Shown here: positions 1 to 10,375 of the stretch, in pieces | Layout of the letters: every line of letters starts with the position of its first letter | Position numbering within the stretch: position 1 is the first letter of the stretch | From: Poronia punctata | Lineage: Eukaryota; Ascomycota; Sordariomycetes; Xylariales; Xylariaceae | Direction of reading: 5' to 3' | Assembly: GCA_022579005.1 (NCBI GenBank) | Contig: MU401478.1 | Span: 62,001-126,000 of the forward strand | DNA length: 64,000 bases | The notes under the pieces: model-generated | Database searches by the model: none | What the model saw: only the letters and a program-made list of their open reading frames with translations | Told to the model about the DNA's origin: nothing | Translations under genes and position numbers: made by a program

Positions 1-171
1 CCGGACCTTCTTGTCCCAGCTAGATACGGCAAGGATGTCGGCAGTAGGGGAAAAGACGAGGTCGGTGACGGTGTCCTCGGGAGGGTTTGCAACATCGACG
101 TCGTTTTTTAGGTCGCCGACAGTATTACTAGTATTGGTGGCGGGGGTAGATGTACCACCGAAGAGAGCCAT
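1..171 (-). CDS. rae1: mRNA export WD40 protein Rae1/Gle2, N-terminal part (cut by window edge)
   Basis: Reading leftwards from the ATG at 171, 57 codons are open to the window edge. The start MALFGGTS, followed by a Thr/Asn-rich linker, then DVANPPEDTVTDLVFSPTAD and SSWDKKVR, is the characteristic opening of Rae1/Gle2: a short flexible lead, then the first blade of a seven-bladed WD40 propeller. Rae1/Gle2 binds the GLEBS motif of a nucleoporin at the nuclear pore and helps export poly(A) RNA; in animals it also acts at the spindle checkpoint. Seen: the N-terminus and first-repeat motif. Known from the family: the function. The remaining repeats lie outside the window, so integrity cannot be judged. 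No intron interrupts these 57 codons. Confidence 0.88.
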   Translation of the reverse strand, partial: MALFGGTSTPATNTSNTVGDLKNDVDVANPPEDTVTDLVFSPTADILAVSSWDKKVR

Positions 172-1881
172 TTTGGCAGGGCGTCGAGGTCCTCAAGGGA
201 GAACACGTCAAATGTGTGGTTTATAGCAGTACTGAGTTGGCGATGGTAATACTGTCTGCTGTCGCAAATGTTGACTTGGGGTGAATGTGCAAATATCAAC
301 AGAAATAAATCATATTCCTTGTCTTGAGTATTTATGCGTCAGCTTCCCGTCAAGTCAAATCCTTCCCTTGATACCCCCAACGTACCTTGAATGCTCCCAA
401 CGTGACTGAAGGTGCATGCGTTCAGCGCGGTTATTCATTGAGCACGTTGGTTGACGCGAAAAGTTCCAATTCAGCTGGCTTCAGGCAACCTTGAACCGCT
501 GAAGCTTTGACCAATAAGACAATTGTCCATAGAGGAGGGCTCCACCGGATACATGAGGTACCCTTGTACACAGTAGACACATGGAGGTACATTGGTACAT
601 GAGACAATGGTTGTTTGATAGGTCAAAACTCATTGTTTCTCTATCTACCATATCCACTTCAATGTACCCAGGTATTTACTGCCCTAAAAGACTTCTACAT
701 GGGCCCCACTTAGAAAACCCCTACAAAAGCAGACCAAACTTCAAGCAAGAAAACTTTCTCTTCTCTCTTCCTTCCTCAACCCCCTCGCCCAACAAATCGC
801 TATCGAAGCTACAAACAGAGACTTTGATCTTCTTCATCGTCTCGTCCTTTCCATTCAGCTTTGGGAGAAAGTCCCCGGACATCTCTTTACTCGTTTTTTC
901 TCTCTGAGATGGACTTGTAAAAGAGACTGCGGAAACGCGCCGCCATAGAAGCACAGTGGCTTATATTCACCTCTTTACGTTCGTCATTCTGTAAATATTC
1001 CCCAGCATGTTTCGCATCTGCCCCATCCTACCCGGGTTTCGGCCTGTAAGAAAACCGGTTCTGCCCACCCCCACGGTGCCGCGCATCAGAGTTTATGCTC
1101 GTCTCCCGCTGGCTTTGAGGCACCCTATGGACGAAGATACGAGTCCGAGGTCTCTTGGCTAGGGTGTTTGAGTGTTCTCTTTTGATACCATTGTGCTCGT
1201 GTGGCGGCAGGATCGGTGGTTGGATGGACGTGGATCGTGCGTGTTGGTGGGAATGACATCATGGACGTGGGTAGAATCCATTTTTGTCGAGTTCGACAGT
1301 TATGCGATTGCCTCGACCTGCTCACTTGTCGGGTAGGCTTGGTTACTCGATGGGGCTTATTCTTGGTGCGAGGGGGTTCATCACCAAATGATCTTTTTCA
1401 TATGGTGTCCTGTGGGTGTTGGCAACTTTGGTTCACGGTCGGCTTACGTTTCCGTATTTGCACCTGGACTCTTATTTTACACTCTGGGTTTCGTGGGAAG
1501 CCATCTTCAAGTGTCTGGTGCTCATCCGGAAACGGTCGGCTTGACAACTCATGTTCATGTGATGATATCCATTATAGAGTCAAGCACTGAGGTTTCACAA
1601 CGTGGACCCCTTGAAGACTACAAATGCGTTATGGTATCTGATGGACATTTCTCTTTTGGAATTTCTTATTCCAAAACCCAGATCTGAGCTGGTGTAGCTC
1701 GTTGCTGCTGTCAGCAAACTTAGACAAGATACTATATAGTAAATGCAATCCTCTGAGGATATGGATATTTATAAAAGAACAAACCACATTGACAAAACAT
1801 GTGCTTTATGACACAATGTCCAACGCCGTCCAACCGCCAGCGTAACCTGATTATATAAGATTGGATATCACAAAGTTCATT
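172..1881. other. intergenic region: rae1 leader and promoter, possible short ORF
   Basis: No recognised gene. The left end is the presumed leader and promoter of rae1, which reads leftwards. Positions 760-905 are pyrimidine-rich and preceded by a TATA-like ctacaaaagc near 720, which looks like the 5' leader of a rightward transcript. A 51-codon ORF follows at 1007-1162 (MFRICPILPG..., basic and proline-rich, somewhat like a mitochondrial presequence), directly after a cccag. I could not connect it to further exons. The longer ORFs between 1200 and 1690 show no family resemblance and are treated as chance. Confidence 0.45.
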
Positions 1882-3322
1882 TCACATTAATCCCCCCAGG
1901 ACGACTTTGCCAACATTGGCGACCTCTTGCTTTAGGCCTGTCCTGCTCGAGTCTTCGAATTCTTTGACCACCCCTTGAATAATGATTTTACGCACTTTCT
2001 GGTCTGCCTTTGTAAACATTTCTGCAACTGCAGGTGTGCATTCCTTGGGACTGGCCAAGAGGCCCATGAGGTGCGAGTAGCAGTCGATAAGCACATCGCA
2101 TAGCGTCGCAAAAGTCTCGAAAAAGTCGGGATCGAAGGGTAAGTTTGGCGTTAGCAAGTGTGTGTACTCCTCGCCGGGTAGAAGGTCGTTACCCTCTCCC
2201 CCGAGCCCGAAATTGATCACGTTCGCCGGTGCATTGATCGCCGACCCATCCTTTGCAACACTAGCACCATTCGAATCAATGTACTCGAGGTTGGTTGCAC
2301 CCGACTGGCGGCGCCCCTTGCCGCCTGGCCGACGAAACATCTGCGGCAGGCGGGCGCGTGATAACGAGCTCGAGCTCACTCCATTCTCTGTGTGAATTTG
2401 TTGATAGGAATCGAACTCGGTAAGGAGGGTATTAAGGGAGCGTAGAAATTCGAGGGGCGTTGTTGAATTGAGGTCGATGACCACGGGTAGGGAGAGTCCC
2501 AAAAGAAGGAAATTTGTCGCGCGGCGAGCCAGTTTTCGAGGGTCGAAATACGGCATACGCGCCAGGTCTGGCTTATCGAAGAGGAGAGTATTGAACCAAT
2601 AGAACCGTCCTTCGTTCCTACAGCGAAACGTTCAAGTTAGCAGGAACCATAACCGTTAGATTCAAAAAGGTCCATCATCGCCCGGTCCTAAAACACAAAT
2701 AGGAGAGAACTCACGCTTTGCGCAAATAACCCAATGTTGATATCCGCTTATTCACAAGGTCTTGCATATGACTATGTAACGATGGCGCTTCTGTTGGTAA
2801 ATTCGGTACGGCGGACTGGGGAGACGTAGCGGACGGTCCAGACAGGGTATGATGCAGCCCGTGAGAAGAGGGGGCGGATATCGTACGGCTCATCATCTTG
2901 GAGAAGGATTCGGCTGTTGTGGGCGAGATGAGAGCGTCGGTGTCTTTGGTAATTTTAGCGGCGGCTGCAAGTGCGTAATCTGGAAGAGCAGGCGGTGCAG
3001 TTGCGTCGGTTACGATCTGTCCTCCTCCGCCCCCTCCCCCATTCGAAGCAGATGAGCTGGCGCGACGTTTCCCCTTGGATGGGGAGGAAAAGGAGGACTT
3101 GCGACCGAAAGAGGGCTTCCTGCTATGTTCTTTCGTTTGGTCGCCTGAGCTCGTGCTCGGTCGTGACTTGGTATGACTGTTACTATTGGCGTTTGCACCG
3201 CTTGAACCTTGCGCGGAAGTTTGCGAATTCGCTTCAGATTTTGATGCGCTTCCCCAGATATTGGTTGAAAAAAAGGGAATGGTTCCCTGGATGGGGGCCG
3301 CCGAGCCCACAGAGCGGTACAT
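1882..3322 (-). CDS. conserved fungal protein of unknown function (447 aa)
   Basis: Two exons: 3322-2715 and 2617-1882, with a 97-nt intron (donor GTGAGT, acceptor TGTAG), giving 447 aa. Residues 1-150 are low-complexity (Ser/Thr/Asn, basic SKGKRR, a short Gly run) and probably disordered. From about residue 185 a structured conserved block begins (LVNKRISTLGYLRK, GRFYWFNTLLF, FDPRKLARRATNFLLLGLSLP). The block spans the exon junction, which supports the splice model. A second helical segment (FDPDFFETFATLCDVLIDCYSHLMGLL, ending KVRKIIIQGVVKEF) closes the protein. I recognise this as the kind of protein conserved across ascomycetes but know no function for it. There is no signal peptide or clear transmembrane segment; the LLLGLSLPVVI stretch is hydrophobic but short. 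Confidence 0.82.
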
Positions 3323-4811
3323 GGCTGTTGGCCCTTTTCCCTTTGCGTGATTGCTAGTCGGGATTTTAATTCTTAATAGTTTAGCGCAATTCCCCTAACA
3401 AGTCCCTGACCCGTATCTTGGGGTGCAGGTGCTTTGGGTTGTAAGGAGGGTCGTGCCCTGCGACTGTGATTGGGTGCGGGGATTCGAATCACACCCAAGG
3501 CTTGGGTAAGAATCCGACGTGGTAAAAGACTACCTTTGTCCTTATGATTGGTACTCAGTAGATATTTCGATAAAGAGACCCCAGACTCGATGAACAAGAT
3601 GGCAGAACCTTTACGAGTAGAGGAAAAGGGCCGGAGACGCCCAAGATACACGTGCACCGTACAAAATGGCCGAAGCATGGGAGTCGACAAAATATGGACG
3701 GTTGTGCGTCGACCTCGGCCTGATTTTAAGTCTGGTCAACTTGTTGATATTATAAAGCGAAATACAACTATCGCAGTTGCCGCTCTCAGGACAGGGTTGA
3801 AGGTAAAGTTGCAATCGCAACAAACGCTCTTTAATAAGCACTTTCGACGGACGGTGAGGAATGAAAGTACGTGGGAAGGCGGAGGCCACGACAAATTACA
3901 TATCACTCATAGGTGGACAAGAACAACAGGAAAAAGAAATGGTGCCTCCGCAGCTGCTTAGGTCCATTTATCAGATAGATTGAATCCAAACCCAAACGAC
4001 CTAACAGTCGAGTGTGACGGATGCCCTTTTGGGAAGGACTCGAGTTCAGCCGTCAGCAACGCAGGATGCGAAATGCAACTGCTTCGCTCTTTGCTAAGCT
4101 CGATCGAGTACCTTGGAACGACGACCGAGGACCTGTGTTTCAACCGTTTGGAGTTTAGGACACGCCAGAAGACTAGAATGAACCAGCTCATTGGCGTACC
4201 TTTTAGTCAGACGGGCCGCAAATCATCGGCAGATATGGAAAGGTCCCATCATCTAGCACAAGCCTAAAATTGTTGCTGGTGGTACCTAGTTTCCAAGGTA
4301 GGGCAAGTATAATGGCACAGATAAGACAGGTCACAGAAGAAACCTGGGCGTGCATAGAATATGATATGAGCATGTTAGTAGAGGGCATAATGTGACTCGT
4401 CACTTTGAACATCTCCAATGAAGCCCATGCCCCAGCCAGATGGCTTGAAGCCACATGTCGTTTCAAATTAACACGGAGAATGAAGGACATGCCGGCTCAT
4501 CAGACAACCGTGGTCCGTGGTGTTCGCTGCGCCTATTTTTAGCTTGGATTCATACCCGGTGGACCTCTGCCGACGGCTTCTCTGGTAACCTAAAGTAATA
4601 ACCCCTTTGGAACGATATCGCACTTTTAGCAGCAACGGCTTAAGAAGTGACCTAGCCTAGCTAGGTTAGCCTGTTTTATTAAACCCCGCGACAACGCGCT
4701 TGAACACGCGTGGGAGCATCTCAGCTTGAGAAGGTGAGCAAGCGCTGTAGATTGATTTCAAGCTCTTAAACCTTACTTGGTAAACAACAAAACGCGGCAA
4801 ATGTTGTGACA
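3323..4811. other. intergenic region between divergent genes
   Basis: This separates the leftward unknown gene from rightward gamma-tubulin and must hold both promoters. Several 60-140-codon ORFs occur on both strands, but none resembles a known family and none has a consistent splice continuation. No repeat or RNA gene was recognised. Confidence 0.5.
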
Positions 4812-6444
4812 ATGCCCAGGTATGTAGAATCAAATATTTAACCTCTAGGTCTAACATTAGTATACCAGAGAAATCATTACTATTCAGGCAGGCCAATGCG
4901 GTAATAGCAGTAAGTACTTCTCTAGTCATCGTTTATGGACCGTTTGCAAAACTTTTAGGGTGTCTCGCAAACTAATCATCAGTGTAGTCGGGAGCCAGTT
5001 TTGGCAACAATTATGTCAAGAGCACGGGATTAACCAAGACGGGAACCTGGAGGATTTCGCGACCGAGGGCGGCGACCGCAAGGATGTCTTCTACTATCAG
5101 AGCGACGACACGAGATACATACCTCGAGCGATACTCATAGACTTAGAACCCCGGGTCATCCACGGTATACAATCAGGGCCTTACAAGAACATATATAACC
5201 CGGAGAACTTCTATATCGGAAAGAGTGGCGTTGGCGCTGGCAACAACTGGGGAGATGGATACCAAACCGGAGAGGCCGTACACGAGGAGATCATGGAGAT
5301 GATAGACCGAGAAGCTGATGGCAGCGACTCGTTAGAAGTATTTCACGACGATCCTCTTTCATGGCCAACGTAACTGATCAATTACACAGGGCTTCATGCT
5401 GCTCCATTCCATCGCTGGTGGTACGGGATCTGGCCTCGGCTCGTTTCTCCTCGAACGAATGAACGATCGATTCCCGAAGAAAATCATCCAGACCTATTCT
5501 GTCTTCCCAGACACGACCAACCCAGACAATGTCGTGGTGCATCCCTATAACAGTCTTCTCTCGATGAGACGCTTGACCCAAAATGCCGACTCCGTGGTCG
5601 TATTGGACAATGGAGCTCTGTCTCATATCGCGGCCGACAGACTCCATGTCCAGGAGCCCTCCTTTCAGCAAACAAACCAACTTGTGTCGACAGTGATGTC
5701 GGCAAGTACGACCACTCTTCGATATCCGGGCTACATGCACAATGATCTAGTCGGCATTCTAGCTTCACTGATTCCAACCCCACGATGCCACTTCCTTATG
5801 ACCGCGTACACGCCGTTTACCGGAGATCAAGTCGAGCAAGCCAAGACTGTGCGCAAGACGACAGTTCTAGATGTGATGCGGCGTCTCTTGCAACCTAAGA
5901 ACCGCATGGTTTCCACCGTATCAGGGAAAAAGAGCTGTTACATCTCAATTTTGAATGTTATACAGGGTGAGGTAGACCCTACGGATGTGCATAAGAGTCT
6001 GCTACGAATCCGAGAACGGAAACTAGCCACTTTCATTCCCTGGGGGCCGGCGAGCATCCAGGTAGCTCTGACAAAACGGAGTCCATATGTTCCTATGAGC
6101 CATCGTGTGAGTGGCCTCATGCTGGCAAATCACACCAGTGTAGCTACGGTAAGTCCTATCTACGTCGTGCATACCAACAAAAGCTATATCCGTTGGCTAA
6201 ACATGTGCCGCAGCTTTTCAAACGTATCGTCAAACAATATGACGGCATGCGAAAACGCAATGCTTTCATCGAAGGTTATAAAAAGACAGCGCCCTTCTCT
6301 GAGAACCTTAACGAATTCGACGAGGCTAGGGAGGTCGTTACTGATCTCATTGCCGAATACGAGGCCGCGGAAGATGCAAATTATCTAAATCCAGACGAAG
6401 GAGAAAAGGCAACATCGGCTGAAACAGACAGGAGGATGGCGTGA
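4812..6444 (+). CDS. tubG: gamma-tubulin
   Basis: Five exons: 4812-4819, 4869-4909, 4988-5337, 5390-6148 and 6214-6444, giving 462 aa. Exon 1 is only 8 nt (ATGCCCAG); exon 2 continues [12 protein letters not shown]. Joining is supported by phase at every junction and by unbroken tubulin sequence. Visible motifs are the GTPase signature [10 protein letters not shown] (exon 4 start), the gamma-specific [14 protein letters not shown] block, [30 protein letters not shown] and the fungal C-terminal tail [20 protein letters not shown]. Length is normal for fungal gamma-tubulin (about 455-475 aa). It nucleates microtubules at spindle pole bodies as part of the gamma-tubulin small complex. No damage or missing residue was noticed, and gamma- rather than alpha- or beta-tubulin is clear. 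Confidence 0.97.
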
Positions 6445-7464
6445 TCAACGAGAGTTGTCTACGAAGAACAACGGAGGCCAAGTCTTCGCGTAACGAGTCG
6501 ATGATCCATCCGAAGGGTGGTTGGGATTTGGGCGTTCAGGTCACTACTTTAGGTACGGTATTTAGCTCACTTGTCTGGCAGTATTACCGATTGATGATAT
6601 GTACAATGATACCAATGCATGTTTACTTTCCGAGACTTGAAGGCTGTGCCCAACATCTGACAGGTGGGCATACGCAAATGTGGAAGAAGAATCTCGAATG
6701 ATCCCACAACAGTGGGAAGTTACACTGTACACATACACACATCGAGCAGGATAATTCGGCACTTCCCCAATACAACGTATATCATCACAAACGGACTATT
6801 ATGGCAACACTGTGTACGTAAAACTAGCACATGATACGTGTAGACTCAGAAAAGCATCGCGAAAGACAGAACAGGTATCGGAAAGATGCAAATTGCGTAA
6901 TCAGATGTTTGATGACCGCAAGTGCCCCAGTCTCAACGCCCCTGACCCCTGAACTTTTACGACTACAGGTTTGACTGAATGATGCACTGATCGACGTCTA
7001 CCCGCGAAGGTTCCATGTGTATTCGTACATCATGTCAAGCTCTGGCGGGGCACGATTATTCTACTCACCCTCGATAAGCGTGGTTTCTGCCTCCTGCGCA
7101 GGTAATTACAGTGTACCTTAAAAAGACGTAATTATGTGTAGTACCGTACCTTAAAATGCCACGAGGGTACCTGCCTGTAGGGCTCCTCGATTGTGGTGGG
7201 GTCAAATCACCCCACCTAACCTCCAATGACGTCAGGTGCTTGCTGGATTTAATTATGACATCACTGGGTCGTTCCTCAACTGCTCCGTGCTTCAACCTCA
7301 CGGCTATTAAAGGGTGTCGACGCTTTTCAGACAATGCTCCTTCTTGTTTGAAACATCAGAACAAACATCACCAAAGAGAAACCACATACCAAACGGCAAA
7401 CACCAATAGAATCAACAAAAAACACTTCTCTCAATTTCCATCTCTACACACCAAAACTCAAGCA
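6445..7464. other. intergenic region, promoter and leader of the small downstream gene
   Basis: No gene recognised. From about 7290 the sequence becomes A/C-rich and G-poor, as in leaders of highly expressed fungal genes, and runs to a 5'UTR intron donor at 7465. Confidence 0.5.
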
Positions 7465-7543
7465 GTAAGGTTCCTTTTGCCTCTTTCCAACTCGTCCGAA
7501 CAATAATATCAAAGAGGTCTGGCGACTAAAACGCTTCTTACAG
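7465..7543 (+). other. 5'UTR intron of the small conserved protein gene
   Basis: Donor GTAAGG at 7465, a branch-like gcgactaaa near 7521-7529 and acceptor TTACAG ending at 7543, followed two bases later by the start codon at 7546. The 79-nt size is typical of fungal introns. It is inferred from consensus only. Confidence 0.6.
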
Positions 7544-7545
7544 AA

Positions 7546-7830
7546 ATGACGCACGCATCCATGGACCAGAAGACCAAGAAGGTCGAGGAGGCTCGCTCCA
7601 ACCTCCCCCTTCCCGAGCAGCCCCCCGTCGCTTCCGACTGGAACTCGGCAGATGCCCGTAACGTCAATGTCGGCTCCGGAGGCGTACAGAGCGACATCTC
7701 CACCGGTGCCGGATCAACATCTGGTCTACGGGAGCCCGCGTCGAAGTCTGCTGATGTCGATCTGAGTGGTGTCGGCCGACAGGGCAAGGATAACCTCGAT
7801 GGCCTGCCAAAGGACGCCAAGGCCAACTAA
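7546..7830 (+). CDS. small conserved fungal protein (94 aa), function unknown
   Basis: A single coding exon of 94 aa that is hydrophilic and apparently disordered, with no signal peptide or membrane segment. Its core ARSNLPLPEQPPVASDWNSADARNVNVGSG resembles a short family I recall from other Sordariomycetes. The tail repeats an acidic/glycine pattern (SADVDLSGVGRQGKDNLDGLPKDAK). Codon use is strongly GC-ending, unlike the AT-richer flanks, which supports real coding and high expression, as does the clean A/C-rich leader with its 5'UTR intron. No enzymatic motif is visible. A stress-related hydrophilin-like role could be guessed from composition, but nothing in the sequence proves it. Confidence 0.7.
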   Translation: MTHASMDQKTKKVEEARSNLPLPEQPPVASDWNSADARNVNVGSGGVQSDISTGAGSTSGLREPASKSADVDLSGVGRQGKDNLDGLPKDAKAN

Positions 7831-8489
7831 ATCAAATCACACACCACACCATAAAAAACTATACAGACAACAAACAACAACAAACAACACGCCTTATCCT
7901 AATCCTATGAAACATCCAAATACGTCTGCATGGGATATATCGAGGAGGAAAGTCATTGCATAAAGTCGGAGGCCGCAAATTGGCAGCTGACATACATCGG
8001 CGCATCCTGGCATGAATTTCAGATGGTGTTTATACGAATATAATGAGACCCATGGGTTAACGAAGTAGCTGGGGGGAGTTTAATTCCCAGCTCATAATGC
8101 TCTATGAGCTATAGATAGTCGCTAATTGACTATTACACGATGATATTATTCTTCCTCTGACCTTTGTGCACTGATCATAGTAGACTCTTCATGTCCCCAT
8201 GCTTTGTCCACGTCGCCCTTTATGTAGAAGATAGGGTCATTAGTTTTGCGCCTGCTACATATTTGTGTACTACAACAGTTGAGCTAAATCTCGAGGCCAT
8301 TCTTCAATCCGACAATTTTCTAGGTTAGGGTCAGTTCCCCTAGATTGCACATAAACATAACAAGTGTGACGCTACTGTCATACAAATGTGTAGATGTTAC
8401 GTTTCATACTGCTGTATCCAAAAACCATTAATTCCCCCGGGGGTGGCCTTGATTCCTTGTACAACATCCTTGGACCTTATAATAAGGGG
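7831..8489. other. intergenic region between convergent 3' ends
   Basis: Trailer sequence of the small gene on the left and of the HET gene on the right. No ORF, repeat or RNA gene was recognised. Confidence 0.5.
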
Positions 8490-9249
8490 TTAGCGAATAG
8501 TTACCATCGTTGATGGCAAACTAGACAAATATGCATTGATCCATTGGTAAGTAATAGGTCGCCATGGATGATAGTCCCATTCCTGTGAGCTCTCAGGACG
8601 AAGATCTACCGGCGGGCCTCGTTTAACGTACACCAAAATTACCAAGCCGACTCTCTCATAAGCGTCCGTGGCTGTACTCATACCCACCGGTCGAAGCACG
8701 ATGCCTACAACAACGTGATTTCCACCGTTTTGGATCATGACCGGCAAAATATAGTTGACGCTGGCGGCAGGTCCGTATACAGGACCATCAAGATCGAAGG
8801 TGTAGTCGGGGGTGAATTCATGGACGGCCATGACGTCGTCGATGCGGAATCCCTTTGCGTCGTTTCCGGCGTCTCGCATGAATATGGATACCTCGAGATC
8901 TTGCGACGTTACGGGGATCAGGGGTCCACGAAAAACGAGGTCGCGATGCTTGTACTTGCCGAGAAAGCGGGAACCGATGGGCTCGACGTTTATGGCTTCT
9001 AGCTTGGTACAGTGGAGGAGGTGGTGGGGGTGGATGTAGTTCTTGAACATGAACCATTTCACGCGCGTGTTGACTGATGCCCAAGACCACGAGGGAAAGT
9101 TGCTGTCCACTGGCTTCTGCGCCGGTCCACTCGCCGAGTTGTGCGGGTACGTCTGCCATAGCAAATCGAAGAGGAGCGTGTCCTTCCAAAGTCCGGCAAT
9201 GAATTCGTCGCCCGTTGCTCTCTCTTTTCCCGCCGTGACCTGAGATATA

Positions 9250-9423
9250 CCATCCCCCACCCCTTGGCGCAACACACCCCTTGGCGCAACGTGTAGCCCC
9301 ATACAAAACTGCCCTACTTTGCAGCCTTATAGCTCAACCAATAAAATAGCTAAAATTATATATCTTATACTATAAAACACGCCATTTCCTAAAGATAATT
9401 TTACAATTTTTTATTTTAAGGTA
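9250..9423 (+). repeat. left terminal inverted repeat
   Basis: Matches the reverse complement of 10202-10375. It holds two tandem copies of the 16-mer CACCCCTTGGCGCAAC at 9258-9273 and 9275-9290. The outer part is GC-rich and the inner part AT-rich. Confidence 0.88.
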
Positions 9424-10201
9424 TAGTTTTAAATACGGCTAGAATAGAGCTAGTAATAAAGGGGTTAAATTTATATACTAAATACGCGTTTTTAAAAAAA
9501 TGATAAAAATTAAAAAAAAAATTATATAACTTAATTTTAATATACTATAAATAAGTTTGTTTTATAAAGATTATAATATTAAAAATTAGTATAAAGGTAT
9601 TATAATTTAAGCAAGATATATAGGTTTATATTTTTACTATTTAAATTTACAATAAAATTTAACTTATAAAATTTATATTTGTTAATAACTTTATTAAATT
9701 TTAAATATTTCTAGTTTTTCTTTTTATATAAGATTATATATATTATATAGAGCTTATATATGTCTTTATTTTTATTATATATACTTTATTTAGTTTTATA
9801 CGCTTTATTAAAAACTTTAGGTTTTATAAAAACTTATAAACTTTAATATTTATTTTAAAAAATTAGATATTAATATAAGCTTTTAATATATAGTATATAC
9901 TTTATTAAGTTATAGTTTAAACGTTAAAACTAAGTTATATACTTTATATAAAAGATTTTATAAGCTTTTAAATATTTTATTTTTATATAAATATTTAAAA
10001 GCTTATAAACTAATAAATAATTAAAAGTTTAAAGTTTTTAAATTTTTACTATAAAGTATATAGCTTAGACTTATTTTTAAAGCCTTAAAATAAAGTTATA
10101 TATTTTTTATTTTAATTTTTTATAATTTTTTAAAAACGCTTATTTAGTATGCAAATTTAGCCTTTTTTTTACTTACTTTACCTTAGCTATATAAAAGCAG
10201 G

Positions 10202-10375
10202 TATTTTATAATAAGAAATTATAAAAATATCTTTAAGAAATGGCCTATTTTATAGTATAAAATATATAATTTTAGCTATTTTATTAGTTGAGCTATAAGG
10301 CTGCAAAATAGGGCAGTTTTGTATGGGGCTACACGTTGCGCCAAGGGGTGTGTTGCGCCAAGGGGTGGGGGATGG
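10202..10375 (-). repeat. right terminal inverted repeat
   Basis: Reverse-complement partner of 9250-9423, with the same pair of 16-mers at 10335-10350 and 10352-10367. Differences from the left copy are mostly C-to-T or G-to-A type. Confidence 0.88.

Larger units (their letters stand above)
9250..10375. mobile_element. 1126-bp inverted-repeat element inserted in the HET gene, RIP-degraded, non-autonomous
   Basis: The ends are inverted copies (CCATCCCCCACCCC... and its reverse complement), flanked on both sides by TA (9248-9249 and 10376-10377). This fits the TA duplication of Tc1/mariner/pogo-type transposition. The terminal repeats are about 174 bp; their outer 100 bp are nearly identical, and most differences further in are C/T or G/A. 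The roughly 780-bp interior is almost pure A+T with no ORF, the expected remnant of heavy RIP or of a MITE-like derivative. No transposase sequence survives, so the superfamily assignment rests only on the TA duplication. Confidence 0.9.
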
